From positions 1 to 44,002 of IMG/VR virus record IMGVR_UViG_3300009034_000080: a stretch of 44,002 nucleotides of DNA, one strand, 5' to 3'. Below are positions 29,385-36,714 of this stretch, piece by piece. The notes beneath the pieces are model-generated. The model saw nothing but the letters and a program-made list of their open reading frames with translations, ran no database searches and was not told where the DNA came from. Source of the DNA: a virus. The first letter of the stretch is position 1. Each line of letters opens with the position of its first letter. The position numbers and the translations under genes are program-made.

Positions 29385-30518
29385 TTAAGAAATTTCATCG
29401 GGCATTAGCACGCAGAAGTGCTCCGCATCGAACTCCAACAAGGCGGGTGAGGAGTCGTCTTTCATTTTCACAATCACCGTCTCCTCGGTTCCGGAACCGA
29501 GAATCTCAAGCAGGTAGTTCGAGTTGAAAGCAATCTCAATATCCTCCCCCTTGTACTCCACGTCCGCCTTGACGGACGCCGCGCCCACATCCGGCGATCT
29601 CGACGATAACAGCATTGTAGAACCTTCGATGGAAATCCTGACCGTTGGCGGGGATTCCCCGCAAAGGCATGCTCGCTTGACCAACGAGGCGAAATCCGCG
29701 GGGTCGATTTTCAACGTCTTCTCGAAGCTCTTGGGAACCACCGCCTGCCAATCCGGGAAATTGCCCTCGATTAGTCTTGTATGGAATGATAAAGAAGAAC
29801 CCGTGACGGAGAAAACGTTCTCGGTAATAGAAACTTCGAGTTCGCCCTCCGCTTCCTTCAGGACACCCGCAAGCAAAGTCAGCGCACTCGCGGGCACGAT
29901 GCAGTCGAATTCTCCGGTCTCGGAGTCCGTTTTCAAAGAGGTATATGCGAGCATCTTCCCGTTAGTAGCAACAAGACTGGTTCTGCCCTTGCTAATGGAG
30001 AATTGCGCTCCCTTCAACGCGTACCTGGTGTTCTCGGCGGAAGCGGCAAAAGACGTCTTTTCAATCAGGATGCGTAGTTCCTTCGCGTCCATTTCGATTC
30101 GCTTGCCATCTTCGGGTTCGATGAAGTCCGGAAAATCTTCCGCGTTTTCGCCCAGCAAATCGAAGGAATCCCGCCCCGCTTCGACAACCAGTTTGCCATC
30201 ACGCTTGCTCAGAGTTACGGCCTCTGTAGGAAGGCTGTTGATGATGCTGGAGAGCAGATAGACGGGCACGACCGCTTGACCCTTACCGGTAGACTTTACG
30301 TCGACTTCCAATCGGAGGCTCGTCTCCATGTCCGTGCCCCTGATACTGATTGCCTTCTTATTCCAATCCAGAAGCACGCAGGAGAGAATCGGTCTGAATG
30401 ATTTCCGAGGGCAAACCCGTGCGACCGCTTGAACGGCCTTCAGGAACTGTTTCCTGTCGATTTCGGCCCGTGGCGGTTTGTCGGCACCGCTCTTTTTCTT
30501 TTTCGCTGCCTTAGACAT
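29385..30518 (-). CDS. dnaN: DNA polymerase III beta subunit (sliding clamp)
   Basis: The 377-aa protein has the three-domain clamp layout: FLKAVQAVARVCPRKSFRPILSC in domain 1, GENAEDFPDF at the domain border, LVATNGKMLAY and RLIEGNFPDW in domain 2, and FNSNYLLEIL and VLMPDEIS at the end of domain 3, like the bacterial VLMPMR tail. It encircles DNA and tethers the polymerase. ATG 30518 has AAAGGAGACTCG upstream; the longer frame to 30593 overlaps the clamp loader gene. A basic tail (SKAAKKKKSGAD) precedes domain 1. Confidence 0.9.
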   Translation of the reverse strand: MSKAAKKKKSGADKPPRAEIDRKQFLKAVQAVARVCPRKSFRPILSCVLLDWNKKAISIRGTDMETSLRLEVDVKSTGKGQAVVPVYLLSSIINSLPTEAVTLSKRDGKLVVEAGRDSFDLLGENAEDFPDFIEPEDGKRIEMDAKELRILIEKTSFAASAENTRYALKGAQFSISKGRTSLVATNGKMLAYTSLKTDSETGEFDCIVPASALTLLAGVLKEAEGELEVSITENVFSVTGSSLSFHTRLIEGNFPDWQAVVPKSFEKTLKIDPADFASLVKRACLCGESPPTVRISIEGSTMLLSSRSPDVGAASVKADVEYKGEDIEIAFNSNYLLEILGSGTEETVIVKMKDDSSPALLEFDAEHFCVLMPDEIS

Positions 30519-31194
30519 CGAGTCTCCTTTCTCTGAAGTCAAACTCGCTTGTGAAAATTCTCCGTTTCGAACTGCCAGGCTGCAAGAGTTCATCCTGCAA
30601 AAGCTGGAGGGCGGTTCGCATATTGCTTTGACATCTGTCCCTCACCAGCTTGGCAAGTTCTTTCGCCCGGAAGTTCGGGTGTCCCTCAGCCGCCGACACT
30701 TTCTGCAGTAGTGCCCTGATCTCGGGGACGCTCGGCAGGCTGAAGGGGAGCTCCGTGCACCTGCTTCGCCAAGTCCCTGGAAAGGAATCGGGTTCGGTGG
30801 TCGTGAAGAGTAGTATTCTTTGGGGCGGGATGCGCTCCAGCAGACTCAGGAACGATCCCTGCGCTGCGGGCGTGATTGTGTGCGCCTCGTCGACCAGCCA
30901 GAGTTTATGCCCGCCGGGGGACCAAGAACAAATGTGCATGGCTTCTTGAATGCCGCGGACGGTTTCCACGCTGCACGTCTGCGAAAGCACTTCGAAATAG
31001 TCCATCGGATGGATGTCGAGCTCGCCGCAAAGGGCGGAAGCGAGCGAAGACTTGCCGGTGCCCGACGGACCGGAGGCGAGATAGGCCCCGTCTATCTGTC
31101 CGGAGGCGAGGCGGGAGCGCAGGAGGGACACGACTTCTTTCTGGCCCATCATCTCGTCAAGACATTTCGGGCGGTATTTGCGGTAAAGCTCCAA
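30511..31194 (-). CDS. Clamp loader AAA+ ATPase (DnaX-like)
   Basis: The 227-aa protein starts ELYRKYRPKCLDEMMGQ, has Walker A GPSGTGKSS (about 43-51), Walker B LWLVDEAH and an SRC arginine finger. These features match gamma/tau clamp loader subunits, but the C-terminal oligomerisation domain is short. It should open the phage clamp and load it. TTG start with GGGAGATGAC upstream. It overlaps the clamp gene by 8 nt. Confidence 0.85.
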   Translation of the reverse strand: MELYRKYRPKCLDEMMGQKEVVSLLRSRLASGQIDGAYLASGPSGTGKSSLASALCGELDIHPMDYFEVLSQTCSVETVRGIQEAMHICSWSPGGHKLWLVDEAHTITPAAQGSFLSLLERIPPQRILLFTTTEPDSFPGTWRSRCTELPFSLPSVPEIRALLQKVSAAEGHPNFRAKELAKLVRDRCQSNMRTALQLLQDELLQPGSSKRRIFTSEFDFRERRLDV

Positions 31195-31195
31195 G

Positions 31196-31414
31196 TCATC
31201 TCCCTTGCGTATCCCTGTCCGTCTGCCAAATCTCCCTCAAAGCGTAGAAATCTATCTCGCCCGCCTTTGCCCAAGAGATCATCGTTTTCTGGAATGCCTT
31301 ATAGAATCCGAGCGAGCGGACTATGAATGTTTTGATCAGGCAGTCCCCGGATCGGGACTTGAACCGGCAATTCTCCGGGCAAGGTTTGCTTGCGTCCAAG
31401 TTTTCACAGAGCAT
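31196..31414 (-). CDS. Hypothetical 72-aa protein with cysteines
   Basis: It has CENLDASKPCPENCRFKSRSG, a pattern with four cysteines, then a helix. ATG at 31414 has GGGAGAACCATTG upstream; ATG/TTG starts up to 31435 are possible. Located directly before the clamp loader. Not recognised. Confidence 0.5.
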   Translation of the reverse strand: MLCENLDASKPCPENCRFKSRSGDCLIKTFIVRSLGFYKAFQKTMISWAKAGEIDFYALREIWQTDRDTQGR

Positions 31415-31431
31415 CAATGGTTCTCCCATCT

Positions 31432-31704
31432 TCAAGAAGCATCTGTCGAAAGCGTTTCATCCATTTCGGAAATGTTTTTGCATCTGAAAAATGGACACTC
31501 CCAAACCGGCGTCACAACATCAAACTCGACACACATAGCAAAGAGCTTATTGGCAATTTCGCAGTTCACGATACGAATGGGTGGCTTGAAGTGTTCGCAT
31601 TTATGGCAGAGACAGAATTCTCGATGCCTTCCTTTCATATCCTTTTGAACCCAAACCGGAACATTCTCATTATGGTGCCAGTATCGCATATACTTACTTG
31701 TCAT
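31432..31704 (-). CDS. Cysteine-rich phage protein (90 aa)
   Basis: ATG 31704 with GGAGATGGACA upstream; the long frame to 31995 overlaps other genes. FCLCHKCEHFKPPIRIVNCEIA and TPVWECPFF match a widespread small phage family with a CxxC-HFKP-C pattern, of unknown function, likely metal-binding. Confidence 0.6.
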   Translation of the reverse strand: MTSKYMRYWHHNENVPVWVQKDMKGRHREFCLCHKCEHFKPPIRIVNCEIANKLFAMCVEFDVVTPVWECPFFRCKNISEMDETLSTDAS

Positions 31705-31715
31705 TGTCCATCTCC

Positions 31716-31928
31716 TTACTTGTACGTTCTCTCGTCTCGAACCTTCACGCCCTTCCGCGGCCAAGCGCGCCCAGACATAACCCTCTTGGCCTTGCGAACC
31801 CAGTAGGATTGCGCACCCGCCTTGTAAGCGTTTTTCTTCTTGGACAGGAAAGTCAGGAGGGCTTGCTGGGTCGGGAGCCTGTGGACGATGGCTCCCGAGA
31901 ATCTGAGTCTTACGGCGTAGTGGAGCAT
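31716..31928 (-). CDS. Hypothetical 70-aa basic protein
   Basis: ATG 31928 overlaps the upstream TAA (TAATG). The protein is basic (RKAKRVMSGRAWPRKGVKVR). Not recognised. Confidence 0.5.
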   Translation of the reverse strand: MLHYAVRLRFSGAIVHRLPTQQALLTFLSKKKNAYKAGAQSYWVRKAKRVMSGRAWPRKGVKVRDERTYK

Positions 31929-32143
31929 TAAGAGCCTCCTCGTCCAAGGTTAGCGCACTTTTCGCACATACTCCAAGTATCCCACTGCTCACCACATGAT
32001 CTATAGCGCGGGATTTTTATTTCTTCTTCAACGAACTTGCCACACAATCCGCACCAGTAATGCGGATAAGTTATGTAACTTCTGCTGAACAACTTCCAAC
32101 TGAGTTTTCTGAACCACCACTTGAAATGCCAAAATGGACTCAT
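31928..32143 (-). CDS. Zinc-ribbon-like protein (71 aa)
   Basis: ATG 32143 in an ATGA overlap with GGAGATTGCACAA upstream. CGLCGKF, CGEQ and CEKC form a zinc site after an aromatic N-terminus (FWHFKWWFRKLSWKLF). Function unknown. Confidence 0.55.
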   Translation of the reverse strand: MSPFWHFKWWFRKLSWKLFSRSYITYPHYWCGLCGKFVEEEIKIPRYRSCGEQWDTWSMCEKCANLGRGGS

Positions 32144-32874
32144 TTGTGCAATCTCCTCTCCGCAGCCGATTTCCTTTTCGCCGTCTTCCTTGCAAATAAC
32201 TCCCGCTCCCATTCGTCGAACTCAAGCCAAGTCCCCGGCTCCACGGGGCTCAAAACTCCGACGACCCTTTGGTGAGTCTCCGCGACCTTGGTCCGAATCA
32301 GGATGGCTTCTTCGCCGGAACCCACCTCCAGAAACAAAGGCTGCTTGCCTCGCCTGCCAGTGACCTTTTCAAGGGCGTCCACCATTTTCTTGAGCGATGC
32401 GAGCGAGACGCAGACTCGCCTTCTGTTCTCACCGATTCCCCTGAGTATCGCCGTTATACTTTTGCTCGGATAATTCACATGCGGATCCGGGCGGGAAGCG
32501 CGATCGGCGGCTACGCCGTCGGGAGTCGTGGAGAGTTCGATGGTACTGCCGCACTCAGTGAGGACAGCACATTTATGGATTGCGCGGTAAGGTTTGGACG
32601 GCAGATTTCTGAGCGCCTTCTCCACTACCGCATGGGGAATTCCGATGCCGCTTGGTTGTATTCGGGCCGGGTGCACCGCATCCACGCCAAAGCTTTCGAC
32701 TTGGGCATCGACGGGTGAGACCAGCAGGAGCATCTTGCCGTCGGTCGAAAGAGTGGACCCGTCCTCGGAGAGGAAGACGCAGTCGTAACCCTTGCGCTCC
32801 TTGTCTTTCTTCGCAAGATGGACCACGTTCAAGTTTGCTTTGGTTAGGAGCAACAGGCTACTCCACAGAGTCAA
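32140..32874 (-). CDS. Second sliding-clamp-like protein
   Basis: The 244-aa protein has VFLSEDGSTLSTDGKMLLLVSP, the same turn as the clamp's LVATNGKMLAY, then SKSITAILRGIG, RRVCVSLASLKKMVDALE and RTKVAETHQRVVGVLSPV, as in DnaN-like repeats. It is shorter than a full clamp (two rather than three domains) and lacks the usual C-terminal tail. TTG start overlapping the upstream TGA; alternative starts cannot be excluded. It might be a clamp decoy, partner or accessory factor. Confidence 0.6.
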   Translation of the reverse strand: MTLWSSLLLLTKANLNVVHLAKKDKERKGYDCVFLSEDGSTLSTDGKMLLLVSPVDAQVESFGVDAVHPARIQPSGIGIPHAVVEKALRNLPSKPYRAIHKCAVLTECGSTIELSTTPDGVAADRASRPDPHVNYPSKSITAILRGIGENRRRVCVSLASLKKMVDALEKVTGRRGKQPLFLEVGSGEEAILIRTKVAETHQRVVGVLSPVEPGTWLEFDEWERELFARKTAKRKSAAERRLHK

Positions 32875-33452
32875 GACGTTTTCTGCTTTGCTCTAAGGAA
32901 CTCTTCTGCTTCTTCTGTTACGTTTGAGAATCGTGGACGGTATTCTGGATCATAATCCGGGGACGATCTGTTAAGTGCCGCGAAATCTACCTGCCAAGCT
33001 CGGTGTTCATTGAGAACTTTCAAAAGCATTTCTTCAGTGCGGTTCTTTTCCTCCTTCAACTGTGAAAGTTCTATGTGTACAATTCGGCAAGTTTCAGGAT
33101 TCGCGCACCACTTAAACTCCGTTCCAATGCCTTCGCAACTTGCAACGGGCTCATAAGTTGCTTTGAAAATATCCGGTTTGCAGGGATAGAGTTCACCTTC
33201 TATGCCCTTGATAATCCAGTCTCCCCAAGTAACAATATGGGCGCCCTCAAGCGTTCCGAGATAAAGTTGCTCAGGCACCCATTCGCCTATCGTTTTAGAA
33301 GGCGGCTCTTTGTCGCACCAAAGTCCTCCTTCACCAGCGCCTTGCTGCCATGCTTCATGCAACCAGTTAGGCCATTCTGAATTATCCCATCTGCGCTCTT
33401 TCGTCATCTGGAACGCTTCAATAATCACTGGCTTTTTCCTAAACTTAGACAT
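32871..33452 (-). CDS. Conserved phage protein (GDWIIKG family)
   Basis: The 193-aa protein has MSKFRKKPVIIEAFQMT and HIVTWGDWIIKGIEGELYPC, the signature of a widespread phage family of unknown function. Residues after 120 form a helix-rich extension. ATG 33452 with GAGGAGGATGCA upstream. Confidence 0.7.
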   Translation of the reverse strand: MSKFRKKPVIIEAFQMTKERRWDNSEWPNWLHEAWQQGAGEGGLWCDKEPPSKTIGEWVPEQLYLGTLEGAHIVTWGDWIIKGIEGELYPCKPDIFKATYEPVASCEGIGTEFKWCANPETCRIVHIELSQLKEEKNRTEEMLLKVLNEHRAWQVDFAALNRSSPDYDPEYRPRFSNVTEEAEEFLRAKQKTS

Positions 33453-33463
33453 TGCATCCTCCT

Positions 33464-34144
33464 CTATATTCGCAACTTATTCTTCCAATCAAACCTCTTT
33501 ACCATCTCACCTTTCTCCCCTATCTTCATCCATTCTTCTTGACTCACGCGCGGCAGTATCAGCTTGTACGCATACCTCTGAACCTTGAAGAACTGGTCAG
33601 CCTTCCTTGTAAGGGATTCAGCGAAGGATGTCAAGACTTTCTTGCCCTCGCCTCGTTCCTTCCGCGCGGAAATCTCCAAGAGGCCCGTGTCCCTGTTCCA
33701 CCTCAGCCACAGGTTTCCGATTCTGCACTTCTCGAATTTCAACGCATACCCGGCCCGTCTGCTCCCCTTTACCCTCGCCGCTCTCCGCAACTCCTTTCTG
33801 CATATTCCGCAGACCCAAATCGCCTTCCCCGCTACGGGCACGAGCGGTTGCAGTTCGACTTCCCTCCAGCAGAACGGGCAGACTTTGGGTTTGATCACGC
33901 GCAACTTCGCTGCGTGCGCCGCCTCCTCGGGGGGTGTGAATCTTTTTCCCATCGGCGTGAACTCGTTCAGCAATTCAGTATTGCGCTCCCAATTTGCAAG
34001 TATTTCCCCTGCTTCCTCGTCCGAGATTTCCGAAGGGAAGGAGCCTCGATGCCTGTTGCTGCAGTGTTTGCATCGTTTGGATTTCGGGTAGTATTCCGTG
34101 AGTGGCTTTCTCTTTCGGCAGGCCGCACATTTCTTTTTCTTCAT
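33464..34144 (-). CDS. Zinc-finger protein, unknown (226 aa)
   Basis: First gene behind promoter P3. It starts KKKKCAACRKRKPLTEYYPK and KRCKHC, an N-terminal zinc motif; CPFCWREVELQPL and VCGICRKEL make a second. The end is basic. It may bind DNA or RNA as an early regulator. GAGGACATAAGT precedes the ATG. Confidence 0.6.
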   Translation of the reverse strand: MKKKKCAACRKRKPLTEYYPKSKRCKHCSNRHRGSFPSEISDEEAGEILANWERNTELLNEFTPMGKRFTPPEEAAHAAKLRVIKPKVCPFCWREVELQPLVPVAGKAIWVCGICRKELRRAARVKGSRRAGYALKFEKCRIGNLWLRWNRDTGLLEISARKERGEGKKVLTSFAESLTRKADQFFKVQRYAYKLILPRVSQEEWMKIGEKGEMVKRFDWKNKLRI

Positions 34145-34167
34145 ACTTATGTCCTCGTCTGTTGCGC

Positions 34168-34195
34168 ATTATACACAGGCGCAAGGAAAAGTCAA
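34168..34195 (-). promoter_or_regulatory. Sigma-70-type promoter P3
   Basis: TTGACT (34190-34195), 16-bp spacer and perfect TATAAT (34168-34173) on the minus strand, 24 nt before the ATG of the 33464 gene. A palindrome ATTTTCCTGAAAAT (34201-34214) lies just upstream of the -35. Confidence 0.75.
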
Positions 34196-34264
34196 GGACT
34201 ATTTTCCTGAAAATTCTGATAACCTAATAAATGACAAATAGGGTCTCATTATCTGAATCTCCAT

Positions 34265-34459
34265 CTAATAATTCCCCAAATACAAAACACACAGTACACT
34301 CCAAACAAAGCAGCCTGCTCCCAAATATGCGCTTGCAAATCTATTATAATCCATAGGATGTTTGGAACATAGCCAAATTGCATGTCCTTCCCACCGTTTC
34401 TTGACTACAAAGAAATACCCTAATAGCGATAGTGCAATGGCGATTTTTGGAAGTATCAT
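34265..34459 (-). CDS. Small membrane protein (64 aa)
   Basis: ATG 34459 with GAAGGTGTGAAA upstream. Two hydrophobic segments (LPKIAIALSLLGYFFVV and AYLGAGCFVWSVLCVLYL) suggest two passes. Not recognised. Confidence 0.5.
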   Translation of the reverse strand: MILPKIAIALSLLGYFFVVKKRWEGHAIWLCSKHPMDYNRFASAYLGAGCFVWSVLCVLYLGNY

Positions 34460-34461
34460 TT

Positions 34462-35262
34462 TCACACCTTCAAAATGCTTGCAGGAACTTCGCCCCAATC
34501 CATAATCTCCTTGCCCACGTCCCAGTCACCGGGACCACGAATATCAAACCACATCACACCGAAATCTACAGTATTCTCGCACATTAACGCGCCGTATTCA
34601 TCTCCAAGTCCCTCCAGAGCTGGTAAGGTAGCCGCGTAATAACGTGTATCTCCGCAGTATACATGATAGTGGACATGTGACCGGAGTATAATATCAGCAC
34701 GCGGGCGCTGGTTTCTTTCTGCCCACAGTAGGTTCCAAAGCTCTGTTCTTGCCAACGCGGTGAAGCGGCCATGTGGAATAGTACTACGGCCTATTTTGTG
34801 TTTGACGTCGACAATAACACCGTTAACGTCGGCAGTTTCGTGATTACCGATTTTGATGTTGCGTTTGTTTAACTTGAGTTCATGGCGAATTTCACGGGTC
34901 AAAAGAGTTTCCCATCTTTCGGAAATACCAGCATGGTAAGGTGTGCCATAGGTAAGCATCACCTTCTTGGGCCGCCACGGGCGAATACATTCAACCGCCA
35001 TCATCACCTGCTCATCACGGTCTTGTGTGATAAGCTGGCGCCCACCTTTCTTGGGCTGTTTGCCATCTATACAATCGCCGTTGACAATTAGCAGTTCAAT
35101 AGGCTTTTTGCGAAGTTGTCTAACTACACGAATATAAAAATTCCAGTATAACCGTTGTAATTTTGCTAACGGTTTTGATTCGTCTTGCAACCACCACGCA
35201 GGTGGCGTCAATCCCATTGCATGTCCACAGTGAAAGTCTCCTATTGCTGGTACTCGTTTCAC
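34462..35262 (-). CDS. Calcineurin-like metallophosphoesterase
   Basis: The 266-aa protein has GDFHCGH, NGDCIDG, a YGTPYHAG segment in the place of GNHD, GNHE and SHVHYH, the metal-binding set of this superfamily. Phage members may act on nucleic acids or nucleotides. GTG start overlaps the upstream TGA (GTGA) with AAAGGAACACAAA. The GNHD motif is altered, so substrate is uncertain. Confidence 0.78.
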   Translation of the reverse strand: MKRVPAIGDFHCGHAMGLTPPAWWLQDESKPLAKLQRLYWNFYIRVVRQLRKKPIELLIVNGDCIDGKQPKKGGRQLITQDRDEQVMMAVECIRPWRPKKVMLTYGTPYHAGISERWETLLTREIRHELKLNKRNIKIGNHETADVNGVIVDVKHKIGRSTIPHGRFTALARTELWNLLWAERNQRPRADIILRSHVHYHVYCGDTRYYAATLPALEGLGDEYGALMCENTVDFGVMWFDIRGPGDWDVGKEIMDWGEVPASILKV

Positions 35263-35510
35263 TTTGTGTTCCTTTCATGACAACGCCGACGATAATTTTC
35301 CTGCATCTGCATATGACAATTCCGGCACATCCCTTGCTTACCATCAGGCCGTCCCCGGTTGGTAGCGAAGCAGGCAAGCGGCAAATGCTCCTTACAAGTT
35401 GGACAATATTTTGTGGGTTCGGGTGGGTTGGTGATATGCTCTTTGCGAATCTGATTGGTCAATGAGACTACATCTTCAACTTTTTTAATATGGGTGCATT
35501 GTGTAATCAT
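35259..35510 (-). CDS. Small zinc protein, HNH-like N-terminus
   Basis: CPTCKEHLPLACFATNRGR and CRNCHMQMQ is the start pattern of many HNH endonucleases, but no HNH catalytic part follows in 83 aa. ATG 35510 overlaps the upstream TGA. It might be a truncated nuclease or a DNA-binding protein. Confidence 0.5.
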   Translation of the reverse strand: MITQCTHIKKVEDVVSLTNQIRKEHITNPPEPTKYCPTCKEHLPLACFATNRGRPDGKQGMCRNCHMQMQENYRRRCHERNTK

Positions 35511-35926
35511 CCCACTATTCCTCTCCCATGCCAAGGCCGAGTCGCCTTCAATTCCTCCACGCTCGGAAACCGCCCTTCGAAACGAACCGCCCAGTCATCG
35601 AGAATCAAACCGGGCGGTTTCTGGTTGGTTATCGTAATCTGTTTCAGCTCTTGCGCGGACAAACCGTTCTCAATCAGGAAGGCGGCAACAGCGCCTACCA
35701 CGGCGGGCTTGGCGCAGCGGGCGGAGCAAATGACGAGATGGAAGCATTTCATATACTCCCTGAGTATATCTATTGCGTTGGGGTGGATGGAGCCCTCGAT
35801 GATGGCGGGGCTGGGCCTGCTGATAACGGTCTGCGCGATGGTGCCGTCGAAGTCCACGGACAGAAAGGGTTTTTCCCTCAAGGACCTAAGCAGCACTTCC
35901 CAACTTGTTCGCCATTCGCCTTTCAT
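35507..35926 (-). CDS. HAD-superfamily phosphatase
   Basis: The 139-aa protein has FLSVDFDGTIAQ (DxD), ICSAR, and LILDDWAVRFEGRFP, the HAD motif set seen in small phage members. Likely a phosphatase acting on a nucleotide or sugar. ATGA overlap with the methyltransferase stop. Confidence 0.75.
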   Translation of the reverse strand: MKGEWRTSWEVLLRSLREKPFLSVDFDGTIAQTVISRPSPAIIEGSIHPNAIDILREYMKCFHLVICSARCAKPAVVGAVAAFLIENGLSAQELKQITITNQKPPGLILDDWAVRFEGRFPSVEELKATRPWHGRGIVG

Positions 35927-36714
35927 TCAAATAAACTCCTGCATCCCTTCTTGTACTCTTTCAGACTCAGACTTTTCTTAGCGGCCCGCACCCTGTCCGC
36001 GGCGAGCTCGCAGTATTCGCGTGATATTTCGATGCCGATGAAGCGGCGGTTGAGCTGGACGGCGGCGACCGCGGTCGTGCCGGAGCCGAGGAAGGGGTCG
36101 AGGATAAGTTGCTTTTCATTCGACAATATAGTTACCAGTTTGCCGAATAATCCTACTGGTTTCTATGTAGGATGTATCGGTATGTGCGCTCTGTTACATC
36201 TGATTGTATTTGGTGACGCCCCACCGCCATTCCAAATATACCTCCGTTTGGTTGCAAAAGATGCCATCTCTATTGTATTGACAAAATTACGTCGAGGGTT
36301 TATACCACCATCCCCTTTATACCAAAAAAGATAATGTCGGAAATGATAATTTGCTTTTTGCAATTCTTCATGCACCGTAGTTGCATGTTTTTGGTCATGG
36401 AACATAACTAAAGAAGTGGCATCTATCAATTTCACCCAAGTATGGTCAGCAATCAAATCCCAGTCACCGTAATCTGGTTTGCAAATCCCATCATTACGTA
36501 ATTGCACTTTACCTGTTCCATCACCAACGAGGCCATACGGCGGATCCGTCAGCACCAAGTCCACGCTCTTGGCCGGGAACTTCGGCAGCACATCCCGGCA
36601 ATCCCCGCAGATAATCAGCCCGTCTGGTTCGTCGTACACAATGTCGCCGTGTCTAAATGGAATACGCCAGTCGGCCTTTCTTACCGCTGCCGTTTTTTTC
36701 TTAATTTTGCCCAT
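35923..36714 (-). pseudogene. DNA methyltransferase interrupted by an in-frame amber codon
   Basis: N-terminal part (36163-36714) has CGDCRDVLPKFPAKSVDLVL and DPPYG; C-terminal part (35923-36162) has DPFLGSGTTAVAAVQLN and GIEIS. They are in the same frame, split only by TAG at 36163-36165. The TAG stands exactly at the glutamine of the conserved HPTQKP motif (HPT*KPVGLFGKLV). One C to T change would give it. It could be a recent nonsense mutation, a suppressed stop, or an assembly error. ATG 36714 with GAGGATAA upstream. Confidence 0.75.

Noticed and set aside
35923-36714. Genome-wide reassignment of TAG to glutamine
   Set aside because: Large genes such as the polymerase, terminase and 1732-aa protein have no in-frame TAG, and TAG serves as an ordinary stop at 3408, 16498, 22896 and 23713.
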